Source: SG8-30 sp963695155 (GTDB lineage Bacteria; Pseudomonadota; Gammaproteobacteria; Steroidobacterales; Steroidobacteraceae). From it: DNA of 64,000 bases. The position numbers and the translations under genes are program-made. Below are positions 45,208-53,856 of the stretch, in pieces (within the stretch, counting starts at the first letter, position 1; each line of letters starts with the position of its first letter). The notes under the pieces were generated by a model. The model made no database searches and had not been told where the DNA came from. It worked only from the letters and a program-made list of their open reading frames with translations. Location: positions 1-64,000 of the forward strand of contig CAVOGD010000003.1 in NCBI GenBank assembly GCA_963695155.1, read 5' to 3'.

Positions 45208-47924
45208 GAGGGCTGGGCGGCATTCTCGCGCCGATCGAGGGCGCGGACCAGCGCCTCGGCCAGCGGTGCCTGGCGGGACCCGTCCAGCAGGCAGCCCTGC
45301 TCGTCCGTCAGGTAGAAGATGTCCTCGGCACGCTCGCCGGCCGTGACGATCTGGGCGCCGTGCAGGTCGATCCGTTCGTGCCACAGCACCTGGCCGATCT
45401 CCGACAGCAGCCCGGGCCGGTCGGCCGCCACCAGCTCCATGATGGTGCGGCCGTTGGCCGGGTCGTCGCTGAAGTAGACCTGGGTGGGCGTCGTGAACAT
45501 GCGCACCTGGCGCGGCGCGCGGCGCGTGACCGCCGGGGCCGGGGCTTCGCGTTCGGCCACCACGCGCGCCAGCCGCTCGCCGATGTCGTCGAACCGGCGG
45601 GCGTCCGACAGGGCCACGCCGTGCTCCTCGAGCACGAAGTAGGTGTCGAGGCTGCCGCCGTCGCCGGTCGGGGTGATGCGCGCGTCCACGATGTTGAGCC
45701 CCATCTGGTCGATGGCGGCGGTGGCGCGCGCGAAGCTGTGCCGGCGCCCCAGCGTGTAGACGACGACGGCCGTGGCGCCGCCGCGGCCGGGCCGCGGCGA
45801 AACGGCCACCAGCGGCGCGCTGTCCGCGGGGTCGCGGCCGGCCAGCAGGCCGGTATGCCAGGCGATTTCCTCCGGCGTGTGGCGCAGGAAGTAGGCCTCG
45901 GTCAGTTGCCGCCAGACGCGCTCCACCGCGGCCGCGGCGACGCCGGCCTCGGCCAGCAGCTCGCGCGACTGCGCCTGCGTCTCCGCCAGCAGCTCCTCCT
46001 GGTCGATGGGCGTCTCGAGCCCGCGCCGCAGCGCCTGCCTGGCGCGCTCGTACAGCTGGTCGAGCAGCGACGCCTTCCAGGAGTTCCACAGCCGCGGGTT
46101 GGTGCCGCGCACGTCGGCCACGGTCAGCACGTACAGGTAGTCGAGGTGCGTCTGGTCGCCCACCTGTTGCGCGAACTCGTTGATGACCTGCGGGTCGGCG
46201 ATGTCGCGCTTCTGCGCGGTGATCGACAGGATCAGGTGGTGGCGCACCAGCCAGGCCACCAGCCGCGCGTCGTAGCGGGACAAGCCCTGCTCGAGGCAGA
46301 ACGCCTCGGCGTCCACGGCGCCCAGCTCGGAGTGGTCGCCGCCGCGGCCCTTGGCGAGGTCGTGGAACAGCGCGGCCAGGTAGGCGAGTTCGGGCTTCGG
46401 CAGGCTGCGGAAGATCTGCGACTGCTTGGGGAACTCGTGGTCGTAGCGCTCGAGCGCGAACCGCCGCAGGTTGGACACCACGAACAGCGTGTGCGCGTCC
46501 ACCGTGTAGGCATGGAACAGGTCGTACTGCATGCGGCCGACGACGCGGCCGAAGGCCGGGATGTAGCGGCCCAGCACGCCGTACAGGTTCATGCGGCGCA
46601 GCTCGTGGGTCACGCCCCCGGGAGCCTGCAGGATCTCCAGGAACAGGCGGTGGTTGCGCGGGTTCTGCCGGAACTCCTCGTCGATCAGCCACAGGTGCGC
46701 GGTGAGCAGACGGATGGTGCCGGCGCGCACGCCGCGCAGGTGCGGGTGGGCCTGCAGCACGACGAACAGCTCGAGCAACGCGGCCGGATGGCGCACGAAG
46801 ACGTCCGGCGCCGCGACTTCCAGGTACTCCTCGCGCTCGCGGAAATTCTGCGTCAGTGGCAGCGACGGTGTGTCGCCGGCGGACAGGATGGCCTCGCGGA
46901 AGTGCTGCAGCAGCAGTTCGTTGGCGAGGCTCACGAACATCGCGGTGCGGTAGTAGCGCTGCATGAACTGCTCGACCGCCAGCGTGTAGGTCGCGTCCTC
47001 GTAGCCGAACTGGCGGGCCAGCCTGATCTGGTGGTCGAACAGCAGCCGGTCCTCGCGCCGCCCGGTCAGCACGTGCAGGGCGAAGCGCACCTTCCACAGG
47101 TAGGACTGTGCGACCTGCAGCTGCGCCACCTCGCGGTGCGTCAGGAAGCCGTGCGCGGCCAGCTCCTCGAAGGTGTCGGTGCCGAAATGGCGCTTGGCCA
47201 CCCAGGCCACGGTGTGGATGTCGCGCAGGCCGCCAGGGCTCTGCTTGACGTTCGGCTCGAGGTTGTAGGCCGTGTCGTGGTAGCGGTGGTGGCGATCGCG
47301 CTGCTCGCGCACCTTGGCCTCGAAGAAGTCGCGGGCCGACCACAGGCGGTCGGGGGCCAGCGCCCGCTGCATGGCCTCGAGCAGCTGCGGCGGGCCGGTC
47401 AGCAGGCGCGCCTCCAGCAGCGTGGTGGCCACGCCGACGTCGGCCAGCGCCTCGCGCCGGCAGTCGTCGATGGTGCGCACGCTGTGGCCGACCTCGAGGC
47501 CGATGTCCCACAGGAAGGTGAGGAAGCGCTCCAGCCCGCCGGCCCACGGCGTGGCCTCGGTCTTCGGCAGCAGCACCATGATGTCGACGTCGGAGCAGGG
47601 CAGCAGCTCGCCGCGGCCGTAGCCGCCGACCGCCACCAGCGCCAGGTCGTTCGCGGACGGCCCGGCGTGCAGCCACCAGGCGCGCGTGAGCAGGATGTCC
47701 AGCAGCCGCGCGCGGTCGTGGACCAGCTCGTCGATGGCCTCGTCCGCGAGGAAACGCGCGCGCAGCGCGGCATCGCCCTCGGCCAGCGCCGCGCGGAACG
47801 CCGCCACAGGCTCGAGAGAAGCGTCGAGGCTGTGGGCCAGACGATCCAGGTAATCCCAGGGTGGCGGCGGGGCACTACCCGCCTCGGTCAGCTCCGGCCC
47901 GTCGGGCGGAACGTCCGCACGCAT
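45204..47924 (-). CDS. glnD: Bifunctional uridylyltransferase/uridylyl-removing enzyme GlnD
   Basis: A 906-residue nitrogen sensor that uridylylates PII when glutamine is low and removes UMP when it is high. N-terminal nucleotidyltransferase motif: VAVGGYGRGELLPCSDVDIM with the Asp pair. The middle HD domain reads LFHDLAKGRGGDHSELGAVD; the two C-terminal ACT domains include GATAVVVYTLGRRHSFARAT and RTIMELVAADRPGLLSEIGQ. The KQSPGGLRDIHTVAWV segment is specific for GlnD. Start ATG 47924 (MRADVPPDG). The protein is unusually clean at 2.7 kb. The map stop is 3 bp upstream. Confidence 0.95.
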   Translation of the reverse strand: MRADVPPDGPELTEAGSAPPPPWDYLDRLAHSLDASLEPVAAFRAALAEGDAALRARFLADEAIDELVHDRARLLDILLTRAWWLHAGPSANDLALVAVGGYGRGELLPCSDVDIMVLLPKTEATPWAGGLERFLTFLWDIGLEVGHSVRTIDDCRREALADVGVATTLLEARLLTGPPQLLEAMQRALAPDRLWSARDFFEAKVREQRDRHHRYHDTAYNLEPNVKQSPGGLRDIHTVAWVAKRHFGTDTFEELAAHGFLTHREVAQLQVAQSYLWKVRFALHVLTGRREDRLLFDHQIRLARQFGYEDATYTLAVEQFMQRYYRTAMFVSLANELLLQHFREAILSAGDTPSLPLTQNFREREEYLEVAAPDVFVRHPAALLELFVVLQAHPHLRGVRAGTIRLLTAHLWLIDEEFRQNPRNHRLFLEILQAPGGVTHELRRMNLYGVLGRYIPAFGRVVGRMQYDLFHAYTVDAHTLFVVSNLRRFALERYDHEFPKQSQIFRSLPKPELAYLAALFHDLAKGRGGDHSELGAVDAEAFCLEQGLSRYDARLVAWLVRHHLILSITAQKRDIADPQVINEFAQQVGDQTHLDYLYVLTVADVRGTNPRLWNSWKASLLDQLYERARQALRRGLETPIDQEELLAETQAQSRELLAEAGVAAAAVERVWRQLTEAYFLRHTPEEIAWHTGLLAGRDPADSAPLVAVSPRPGRGGATAVVVYTLGRRHSFARATAAIDQMGLNIVDARITPTGDGGSLDTYFVLEEHGVALSDARRFDDIGERLARVVAEREAPAPAVTRRAPRQVRMFTTPTQVYFSDDPANGRTIMELVAADRPGLLSEIGQVLWHERIDLHGAQIVTAGERAEDIFYLTDEQGCLLDGSRQAPLAEALVRALDRRENAAQPS

Positions 47925-47926
47925 GT

Positions 47927-48712
47927 TCAGCGATCGGCCCGTTCGGCCGCGCCCAGCGTCAGCACCTCGACGCCGTCGGCCGTGACCAGCAGCGTGTGTT
48001 CCCACTGCGCGGACAGCGAGTGATCCTTGGTCACCACCGTCCAGCCGTCCGGCAGCACCCGCACGTGGCGCTTGCCGGCATTGATCATCGGCTCGATCGT
48101 GAAGGTCATGCCTTCCTCGAGCACCAGGCCCGTGCCCGGCTCGCCGTAGTGCAGCACCTGCGGGTCCTCGTGGAAGCAGCGGCCGATGCCGTGCCCGCAG
48201 AATTCCCGCACCACCGAGTAGCCGTGCTCCTCGACATAACGCTGGATGGCGTGGCCGATGTCGCCGAGCCGCGCGCCCGGGCGCACGATGCGGATGCCCT
48301 GCCACAGCGACTCGAGCGCGACGCGCGACAGGCGCTCGGCCAGCACGGCGGGCTTGCCGATCATGAACATGCGGCTGGAGTCGCCGTGATAGCCGTCCTT
48401 GATGACGGTGACGTCGAGGTTGACGATGTCGCCGGCCTTGAGCCGCCGGTCGCCGGGGATGCCGTGGCAGACCACGTGGTTGACCGACGCGCAGATGGAC
48501 TTCGGGAAGCCCTTGTAATTGAGCGGGGCCGGCACCGCGTCCTGCCGGCCGACGATGAAATCGTGGCAGACCCGGTCCAGCTCGTCGGTCGTGACCCCGG
48601 GCTGGACCTGCGGCCCGATCATGTCCAGGACGTCGGCCGTGAGCCGGCCGGCCACGCGCATCAGCGCCTGCTCCTCGGGCGTCTTGATCGACACGCGGCT
48701 TTCTCGGGCCAT
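47927..48712 (-). CDS. map: Methionine aminopeptidase type I
   Basis: A 261-residue metalloenzyme removing N-terminal Met. The metal ligands are in VNLDVTVIKDGYHGDSSRMF (Asp pair), REFCGHGIGRCFHEDP (His), FTIEPMINAG (Glu) and QWEHTLLVT (Glu). ICASVNHVVCHGIPGDRRLK is the type I signature. Start ATG 48712 (MARESRVSIKTPEEQALM); two codons upstream is another ATG. It is divergent from rpsB, the usual gammaproteobacterial arrangement. Confidence 0.95.
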   Translation of the reverse strand: MARESRVSIKTPEEQALMRVAGRLTADVLDMIGPQVQPGVTTDELDRVCHDFIVGRQDAVPAPLNYKGFPKSICASVNHVVCHGIPGDRRLKAGDIVNLDVTVIKDGYHGDSSRMFMIGKPAVLAERLSRVALESLWQGIRIVRPGARLGDIGHAIQRYVEEHGYSVVREFCGHGIGRCFHEDPQVLHYGEPGTGLVLEEGMTFTIEPMINAGKRHVRVLPDGWTVVTKDHSLSAQWEHTLLVTADGVEVLTLGAAERADR

Positions 48713-48744
48713 CAGCACTGGCTAAGGGTACTCCGTACGGGTTG

Positions 48745-48773
48745 GGAGGGGTCAGACCCCACTCTGACCCCGC
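48745..48773. repeat. Decayed REP between map and rpsB
   Basis: GGAGGGGTCAGACCCC-A-CTCTGACCCC: one full unit and a half unit. It lies just upstream of the -35 of the rpsB promoter and is the last REP before the translation/envelope operon. Confidence 0.8.
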
Positions 48774-48781
48774 TTAAGGCA

Positions 48782-48810
48782 TTGTTTCAGCTTGCAAACA
48801 ATGGTATAAA
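48782..48810 (+). promoter_or_regulatory. Promoter of the rpsB-tsf operon
   Basis: TTGTTT (48782-48787), 17-bp spacer, TATAAA (48805-48810). A leader of about 115 nt follows, with GCCGGGTGCCGGGC...GTCCGG hairpin potential, where S2 autoregulation usually acts; the leader fold itself is not established here. Confidence 0.65.
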
Positions 48811-48931
48811 GCGCGGCGTTTTTTCTCAACCAAATCCACACGCGCATCGACACGTGCGGCCGGGTGCCGGGCTTTGAGTCCGGTTGCTGCATGCGGATGT
48901 GCGGAGGACCAACCCGACAAGGAGATTCATC

Positions 48932-49954
48932 ATGGCCAGCGTGTCCATGAGGCAGATGCTGGAAGCGGGCGTGCATTTCGGCCACCAAACCCGTTTCTGG
49001 CACCCGAAGATGGCTCCGTACATCTTCGGCGAGCGTAACAAGATCCACATCATCAACCTCGAGAAGTCGCTGCCCCTGTACCTGGAGGCGGCGGCGTTCA
49101 TCAAGGCGGTCACCTCCGACGGCGGCAGCGTGCTGTTCGTCGGCACCAAGCGCAGCGCCCGCGAGGCCATCCAGGCCGAGGCGACCCGCTGCGGCATGCC
49201 CTACGTCAACCAGCGCTGGCTGGGCGGCATGCTCACGAACTTCAAGACCATCCGCCAGTCCATCAGGCGCCTGCAGGAGATCGAGGAGCTGCAGGAGAGC
49301 GGCGCGCTCGACCGGCGCGGCAAGAAGGAGGCGCAGGGCCTGCGCCGCGAGATGGAGAAGCTGACCCGCAGCCTGGGCGGCATCAAGGAAATGAACCGGC
49401 TGCCCGACGCGCTGTTCGTGGTGGACGTCGGCCACGAGCAGATCGCGGTGCACGAGGCCCGCAAGCTCGGCATCCCGGTGGTCGCCATCGTGGACACGAA
49501 TTGCGCACCGGACGACGTGGACTACATGGTGCCGGGCAACGACGACGCCATGCGCGCCATCCAGCTGTACGCGGCCGGCATCGCCGAGGCGGTGCTCGAA
49601 GGCCGTGCCTCCGGCCCGGCCGTGCCGGCCGGCGAGGACGAGTTCGTCGAACTGGACGCCGAAGGCAACCCGCGGCGTCGCGGCGCCCCCGGCAAGGCCG
49701 GGCCGAAGCGCGGCGGTGCCGCGCGGCGCAAGCCCGCCCGTCCGCCGCGCAAGGCGGCCGCAGCGGCGCCCGCAGCGGCGCCCGCCACGGCAGAGGCCGA
49801 GGCGGCCGTGGCCCAGGCCGTGGCCGTGGCCCCGGCCGACGACCTGGACGACGCGGTCGATGCGGACGATGGGGACGATGCGGGCTCGACCGGGGCCGCC
49901 GCGGCCAAGCCGGCGCGCCGCCGCACCCGCAAGCCTGCCGACGAGAAAGAGTGA
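48932..49954 (+). CDS. rpsB: 30S ribosomal protein S2 with a long C-terminal extension
   Basis: A 340-residue S2; the first 240 residues are typical (MASVSMRQMLEAGVHFGHQT, INLEKSLPLYLEAAAFIKAV, QRWLGGMLTNFKTIRQSIRR, PDALFVVDVGHEQIAVHEAR, VPGNDDAMRAIQLYAAGIAE). The last 95 or so are low-complexity: Arg/Lys/Pro/Ala-rich (RRKPARPPRKAAAAAPAAAP), then Asp-rich (DDLDDAVDADDGDD), then basic again. Such extensions occur in some GC-rich proteobacteria. The start is ATG 48932 with AAGGAG seven bases before. It heads the long translation-envelope operon. Confidence 0.96.
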   Translation: MASVSMRQMLEAGVHFGHQTRFWHPKMAPYIFGERNKIHIINLEKSLPLYLEAAAFIKAVTSDGGSVLFVGTKRSAREAIQAEATRCGMPYVNQRWLGGMLTNFKTIRQSIRRLQEIEELQESGALDRRGKKEAQGLRREMEKLTRSLGGIKEMNRLPDALFVVDVGHEQIAVHEARKLGIPVVAIVDTNCAPDDVDYMVPGNDDAMRAIQLYAAGIAEAVLEGRASGPAVPAGEDEFVELDAEGNPRRRGAPGKAGPKRGGAARRKPARPPRKAAAAAPAAAPATAEAEAAVAQAVAVAPADDLDDAVDADDGDDAGSTGAAAAKPARRRTRKPADEKE

Positions 49955-49963
49955 GGTAACGCG

Positions 49964-50854
49964 ATGACGATTACGGCCAATGCCGTTAAAGCCCTGCGTG
50001 AGCGTACTGGCGCCGGGATGATGGAGTGCAAGAAGGCGCTGGTCGAGGCCGCTGGCGATCTCGACGCGGCGGCCGAGATGATGCGCAAGGCGGGGCTCGC
50101 CAAGGCCGACAAGAAGGCCGGCCGCATCGCGGCCGAGGGCGCCGTGGTGCTCAAGTGCGCCGCGGACGGCCGCCGGGCCGTCGTCGTCGAAGCCAATTCG
50201 GAGACGGACTTCGTGGCCCGGCAGGGGGATTTCCTGCAGTTTGCGGGCGCCGTCGCGCAGGCGGCGCTGGACGCCGGCACGACCGCGCTGCCGGCGGTCC
50301 TCAAGCTGAAGCTGCCCGGCGGCACGGAAGTCGAGCAGGCGCGCCGCGAGCTGATTGCGCGCATCGGCGAGAAGATCGAGGTGCGCCGGCTGGCCGAACT
50401 GGCGGCCCCCACCCGGGTCGGGACCTACGTGCACGGCACGCGCATCGGCGTGCTGGTCGGGCTGGAGGGCGGCGACGACACGCTGGCCCACGACCTGGCG
50501 ATGCACATTGCGGCGTCCAGCCCGCAGTACGTGACCCCGGGCGAGGTGCCCGCGGCACAGGTGGACAAGGAGCGCGAGATCCTCACCGCGCAGGCCGCCC
50601 AGGAGGGCAAGCCGCCCGCGATCGTCGCCAAGATGGTCGAGGGCAGGGTCCGCAAGTACCTGGCCGAGATCTGCCTGGTCGGCCAGCCGTTCGTCAAGGA
50701 TCCGGAGACGACCGTCGAGCAGCTGCTCAAGGCGGGCGGCGCCAAGGTCAGCGGTTTCGTGCGCTTCGAGGTCGGCGAGGGCCTGGAGAAGCGGCAGGAC
50801 AACTTCGCCGACGAGGTGGCGGCCCAGGTCCAGGCGGCGGAAGGCCGCGGCTGA
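49964..50854 (+). CDS. tsf: Elongation factor Ts
   Basis: A 296-residue nucleotide-exchange factor for EF-Tu. TANAVKALRERTGAGMMECK and KKALVEAAGDLDAAAEMMRK open the protein; the TDFVARQGDF core (NSETDFVARQGDFLQFAGAV) is exactly conserved and the HIAASSPQYV segment follows. The start is ATG 49964, 9 bp after rpsB. A terminator follows 29 bp after the stop. Confidence 0.97.
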   Translation: MTITANAVKALRERTGAGMMECKKALVEAAGDLDAAAEMMRKAGLAKADKKAGRIAAEGAVVLKCAADGRRAVVVEANSETDFVARQGDFLQFAGAVAQAALDAGTTALPAVLKLKLPGGTEVEQARRELIARIGEKIEVRRLAELAAPTRVGTYVHGTRIGVLVGLEGGDDTLAHDLAMHIAASSPQYVTPGEVPAAQVDKEREILTAQAAQEGKPPAIVAKMVEGRVRKYLAEICLVGQPFVKDPETTVEQLLKAGGAKVSGFVRFEVGEGLEKRQDNFADEVAAQVQAAEGRG

Positions 50855-50883
50855 GCGAGGCCGGATCCGTCGTTGCCCCACGG

Positions 50884-50912
50884 AACCCCGCGACAACGCG
50901 GGGTTCTTTATA
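50884..50912 (+). terminator. Intrinsic terminator after tsf, with a pyrH -10 overlapping its end
   Basis: AACCCCGCG-ACAA-CGCGGGGTT-CTTTATAATC: a perfect 9-bp stem, 4-base loop and a T-rich tail. TATAAT (50909-50914) in the tail could be the -10 of a separate pyrH promoter. Confidence 0.8.
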
Positions 50913-50941
50913 ATCGGCCCATTACGCCACCAGGGGGCAGG

Positions 50942-51673
50942 ATGTCCGACGATGCCGACCGGCCGCTGAAGCGAATCCTCCTCAAGCTCAGCGGGGAGGC
51001 GCTGCTGGGGGCGGCCGACTACGGGATCGACCCCGCCGTGCTGAGCCGCATCGCGGGCGAGATCCGCGACGTCATGGGCCGCGGCGTGCAGGTCGCGGTG
51101 GTGATCGGCGGCGGCAACCTGTTCCGCGGCGCCGGGCTGGCGCGGGCCGGCATGGACCGCGTCACCGGCGACCAGATGGGCATGCTGGCGACGGTCATGA
51201 ACGGCCTGGCGCTGCAGGACGGCCTGGAACGGCTGGGGCTGGAATCGCGGGTCATGTCCGCACTGCGGGTGCAGCAGGTCTGCGAGGACTACATCCGCCG
51301 CCGCGCCATCCGCCACCTCGAGAAGGGCCGCTGCGTGATCATGGCGGCCGGCACCGGCAACCCGTTCTTCACGACCGACACGGCCGCCGCGCTCAGGGCC
51401 ATCGAGATCCAGGCCGACCTGCTGCTGAAGGCGACCAAGGTGGATGGCGTGTACAGCGACGATCCGCTGCGCAATCCGCAGGCGCGGCAGTACAAGCGAT
51501 TGTCCTTCGACCGGCTGATCGACGAGCGGCTCGGGGTCATGGACGCGACCGCCGTGGTGATGTGCCGCGACAACGGGCTGGCGCTCAGGGTCTTCAACCT
51601 GTTCAATGCCGGCGACCTGGTGCGGATCGTGGACGGCGAGGACATAGGCACACTGGTGGCCAACGGGCTTTGA
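50942..51673 (+). CDS. pyrH: Uridylate kinase
   Basis: A 243-residue UMP kinase of the amino-acid kinase fold. RILLKLSGEALLGAADYGID, VAVVIGGGNLFRGAGLARAG, DQMGMLATVMNGLALQDGLE and VIMAAGTGNPFFTTDTAAAL are the bacterial PyrH motifs. The start is ATG 50942 with GGGGGCAGG before it. It is followed 20 bp later by frr, as in E. coli. Confidence 0.96.
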   Translation: MSDDADRPLKRILLKLSGEALLGAADYGIDPAVLSRIAGEIRDVMGRGVQVAVVIGGGNLFRGAGLARAGMDRVTGDQMGMLATVMNGLALQDGLERLGLESRVMSALRVQQVCEDYIRRRAIRHLEKGRCVIMAAGTGNPFFTTDTAAALRAIEIQADLLLKATKVDGVYSDDPLRNPQARQYKRLSFDRLIDERLGVMDATAVVMCRDNGLALRVFNLFNAGDLVRIVDGEDIGTLVANGL

Positions 51674-51693
51674 GCCCGGCCGGGAGTACAGCG

Positions 51694-52251
51694 ATGTTCG
51701 AGGAAATCAAGAAAGACGCCAATGACCGCATGACCAAGTGCGTGGTCAGCCTGCATGAGCACTTCAAGCGCATGCGCACGGGGCGCGCCAACACCGGCCT
51801 GCTGGAGGGGCTGCGCGTCGATTACTACGGCGCGGAGATGCCGCTCACGCAGGTCGCCAACGTGACGGTGGAGGACCCGCGCACGCTGTCCATCTCGCCG
51901 TGGGACAAGTCCATGGTGCCGGTCATCGAAAAGGCCATCCTGAAGTCGGACCTGGGGCTGACGCCGAACACGGCCGGCACGGTCATCCGCCTGCCGCTGC
52001 CGGCGATGACCGAGGAGCGCCGCAAGGACCTGACCAAGGTCGCGCGTCACGAGGCGGAGAACGCGCGGGTCGCGGTGCGCTCGGTGCGCCGCGACCTGAT
52101 GAGCGAACTGAAGGAGATGCTCAAGGAGAAGCTGCTGTCGGAGGACGACGAACACCGGGCCATGGACGAAGTGCAGAAGCTGACGGACCACTACGTGGCC
52201 GAGATCGACAGCGTGCTCGCCGAGAAGGAAAAGGAGCTGCTGCAGGTCTGA
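51694..52251 (+). CDS. frr: Ribosome recycling factor
   Basis: A 185-residue factor that splits post-termination ribosomes with EF-G. FEEIKKDANDRMTKCVVSLH starts it; RMRTGRANTGLLEGLRVDYY, LSISPWDKSMVPVIEKAILK, LTPNTAGTVIRLPLPAMTEE and RRKDLTKVARHEAENARVAV are the family motifs. GGGAGTACAGCG precedes the ATG. Confidence 0.97.
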   Translation: MFEEIKKDANDRMTKCVVSLHEHFKRMRTGRANTGLLEGLRVDYYGAEMPLTQVANVTVEDPRTLSISPWDKSMVPVIEKAILKSDLGLTPNTAGTVIRLPLPAMTEERRKDLTKVARHEAENARVAVRSVRRDLMSELKEMLKEKLLSEDDEHRAMDEVQKLTDHYVAEIDSVLAEKEKELLQV

Positions 52252-52300
52252 GGGCCTGCACGGCGCCGGCGGCCCGGACCCGCGGCCGCGGCCAGCAAAC

Positions 52301-53053
52301 ATGGACCCCCTCACAGACGCCCCGCCCGCGACCGGCGTGCCCCGCCACGTGGCCGTGATCATGGACGGCAACGGGCGCTGGGCCGAGACCCGCGGCCTGC
52401 AGCGCAGCGCCGGCCACCGCGCCGGCATCCAGGCGGTGCGCGGCGCCATCGAGCATTCGGTGCGCCGCGGCGTCGGCGCCCTGACGGTGTTCGCGTTCTC
52501 CAGCGAGAACTGGCAACGCCCGCAGGAAGAGGTCGGGTTGCTGATGCAGCTGTTCGTCGAGGCGCTGCAGCGCGAGGCGGAGGCGCTGACCAAGAACGGC
52601 GTGCGGCTGCGCGTCATCGGCGACCGGCAACGGCTGGCGCCGCAGCTCGTCGAGGGAATCCGCGAGGCGGAGCGGCGTACGGCGGGCAACGAGCGGCTCG
52701 AGCTGGTGGTGGCCGTGTCCTACGGCGGCCGCTGGGACTTCGTGCAGGCGGCGCGCGCGCTGGCTGCGGACGCGGCGCGCGGCGCGCTGGCGCCGCAGGC
52801 GATTGACGAGGCCGCGGTGGCCGGGCGCCTGGCGCTGGCCGGCCTGCCGGACCCGGAACTGTTCATCCGCACCGGCGGCGAGCGGCGCCTCAGCAACTTC
52901 CTGCTGTGGAACGCCGCCTACACGGAGCTGTACTTCACGGACGTGCTGTGGCCGGATTTCGGCCCGGACGAGTACGATGCGGCGCTGGCGTTCTTTGCGG
53001 GGCGCGAGCGGCGCTTCGGGCGCATTTCGCAACAGCTGGGGGGCGCGGGCTGA
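52301..53053 (+). CDS. uppS: Undecaprenyl pyrophosphate synthase
   Basis: A 250-residue cis-prenyltransferase making the C55 carrier for peptidoglycan and polysaccharides. HVAVIMDGNGRWAETRG carries the catalytic Asp and GNGRWA; TVFAFSSENWQRPQEEV, and DPELFIRTGGERRLSNFLLW with ...AYTELYFTDVLWPDF are intact. The start is ATG 52301. The stop overlaps the cdsA ATG (TGATG). Confidence 0.96.
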   Translation: MDPLTDAPPATGVPRHVAVIMDGNGRWAETRGLQRSAGHRAGIQAVRGAIEHSVRRGVGALTVFAFSSENWQRPQEEVGLLMQLFVEALQREAEALTKNGVRLRVIGDRQRLAPQLVEGIREAERRTAGNERLELVVAVSYGGRWDFVQAARALAADAARGALAPQAIDEAAVAGRLALAGLPDPELFIRTGGERRLSNFLLWNAAYTELYFTDVLWPDFGPDEYDAALAFFAGRERRFGRISQQLGGAG

Positions 53054-53856
53054 TGCTGTTCAAGCGTATCGTGACGGCGGCAGCGATGCTGGCGGTCGTG
53101 GCCGTCGTGCTGCTGTGGCTGCCGCGTGCCGCCGCGCTGGCCGCCCTGGCGCTGATCGTGCTGGCCGGGGCCTGGGAGTGGGCCGGCCTGGTGCGGATCG
53201 AGGGCGCCCTGCGCAAGGGGCTGTACGTGGCGGCGTGCGCCGTGGCGACGCTGCTGCTGTGGCGCGTGGCGGCGCTGCCCGGCGGCTTCGCCTGGGCGAT
53301 GGCCGGCGCGCTGGCCTGGTGGGTGATCGTGTTCCTGTGGCTGGCGCTGGCCCCCGCCCGCGGCGGCCGTGCGCAGGCCGCGGTGGCCGGGCTGCTGACG
53401 CTGGCGCCGCTGTGGGTCGCGCTGGAGCGGCTGTATGAGCATGCCGACCACGGCGCGCAGCTCCTCGTGTTCGTGCTGCTGCTCGTCTGGGCCACCGATA
53501 CCGGCGGCTACTTCGTGGGACGGCGCCTGGGCCGGTACAAGCTCGCGCCGCGCGTCAGCCCCAACAAGACCTGGGAAGGGGTGGTGGGCGGGCTGGTGCT
53601 GGGGGCCCTCGTGGCGCTGGCCGGCCGGGCCTGGTTCGGCTTCGAAGCGGCGGCATTCCTGCCGCTGTGCATGGCGGTGATCCTGGTCTCGATCGTGGGC
53701 GACCTCAGCGAGAGCCTGTTCAAGCGCCAGGCCGGCGTGAAGGACAGCGGCGGCGTGCTGCCCGGCCACGGCGGCGTGCTCGACCGCATCGACAGCCTGA
53801 CCGCGGCCGCGCCCGTCTACGCGCTCGGGCTGGTCTGGCTCGGGGTCCTGTGGTGA
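53053..53856 (+). CDS. cdsA: Phosphatidate cytidylyltransferase
   Basis: A 267-residue membrane enzyme making CDP-diacylglycerol. About eight membrane segments are visible; the C-terminal signature is RVSPNKTWEGVVGG then GDLSESLFKRQAGVKDSGGV, with LPGHGGVLDRIDSL at the end. The ATG overlaps the uppS stop and the stop overlaps the dxr start, so translation is coupled. Confidence 0.95.
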   Translation: MLFKRIVTAAAMLAVVAVVLLWLPRAAALAALALIVLAGAWEWAGLVRIEGALRKGLYVAACAVATLLLWRVAALPGGFAWAMAGALAWWVIVFLWLALAPARGGRAQAAVAGLLTLAPLWVALERLYEHADHGAQLLVFVLLLVWATDTGGYFVGRRLGRYKLAPRVSPNKTWEGVVGGLVLGALVALAGRAWFGFEAAAFLPLCMAVILVSIVGDLSESLFKRQAGVKDSGGVLPGHGGVLDRIDSLTAAAPVYALGLVWLGVLW

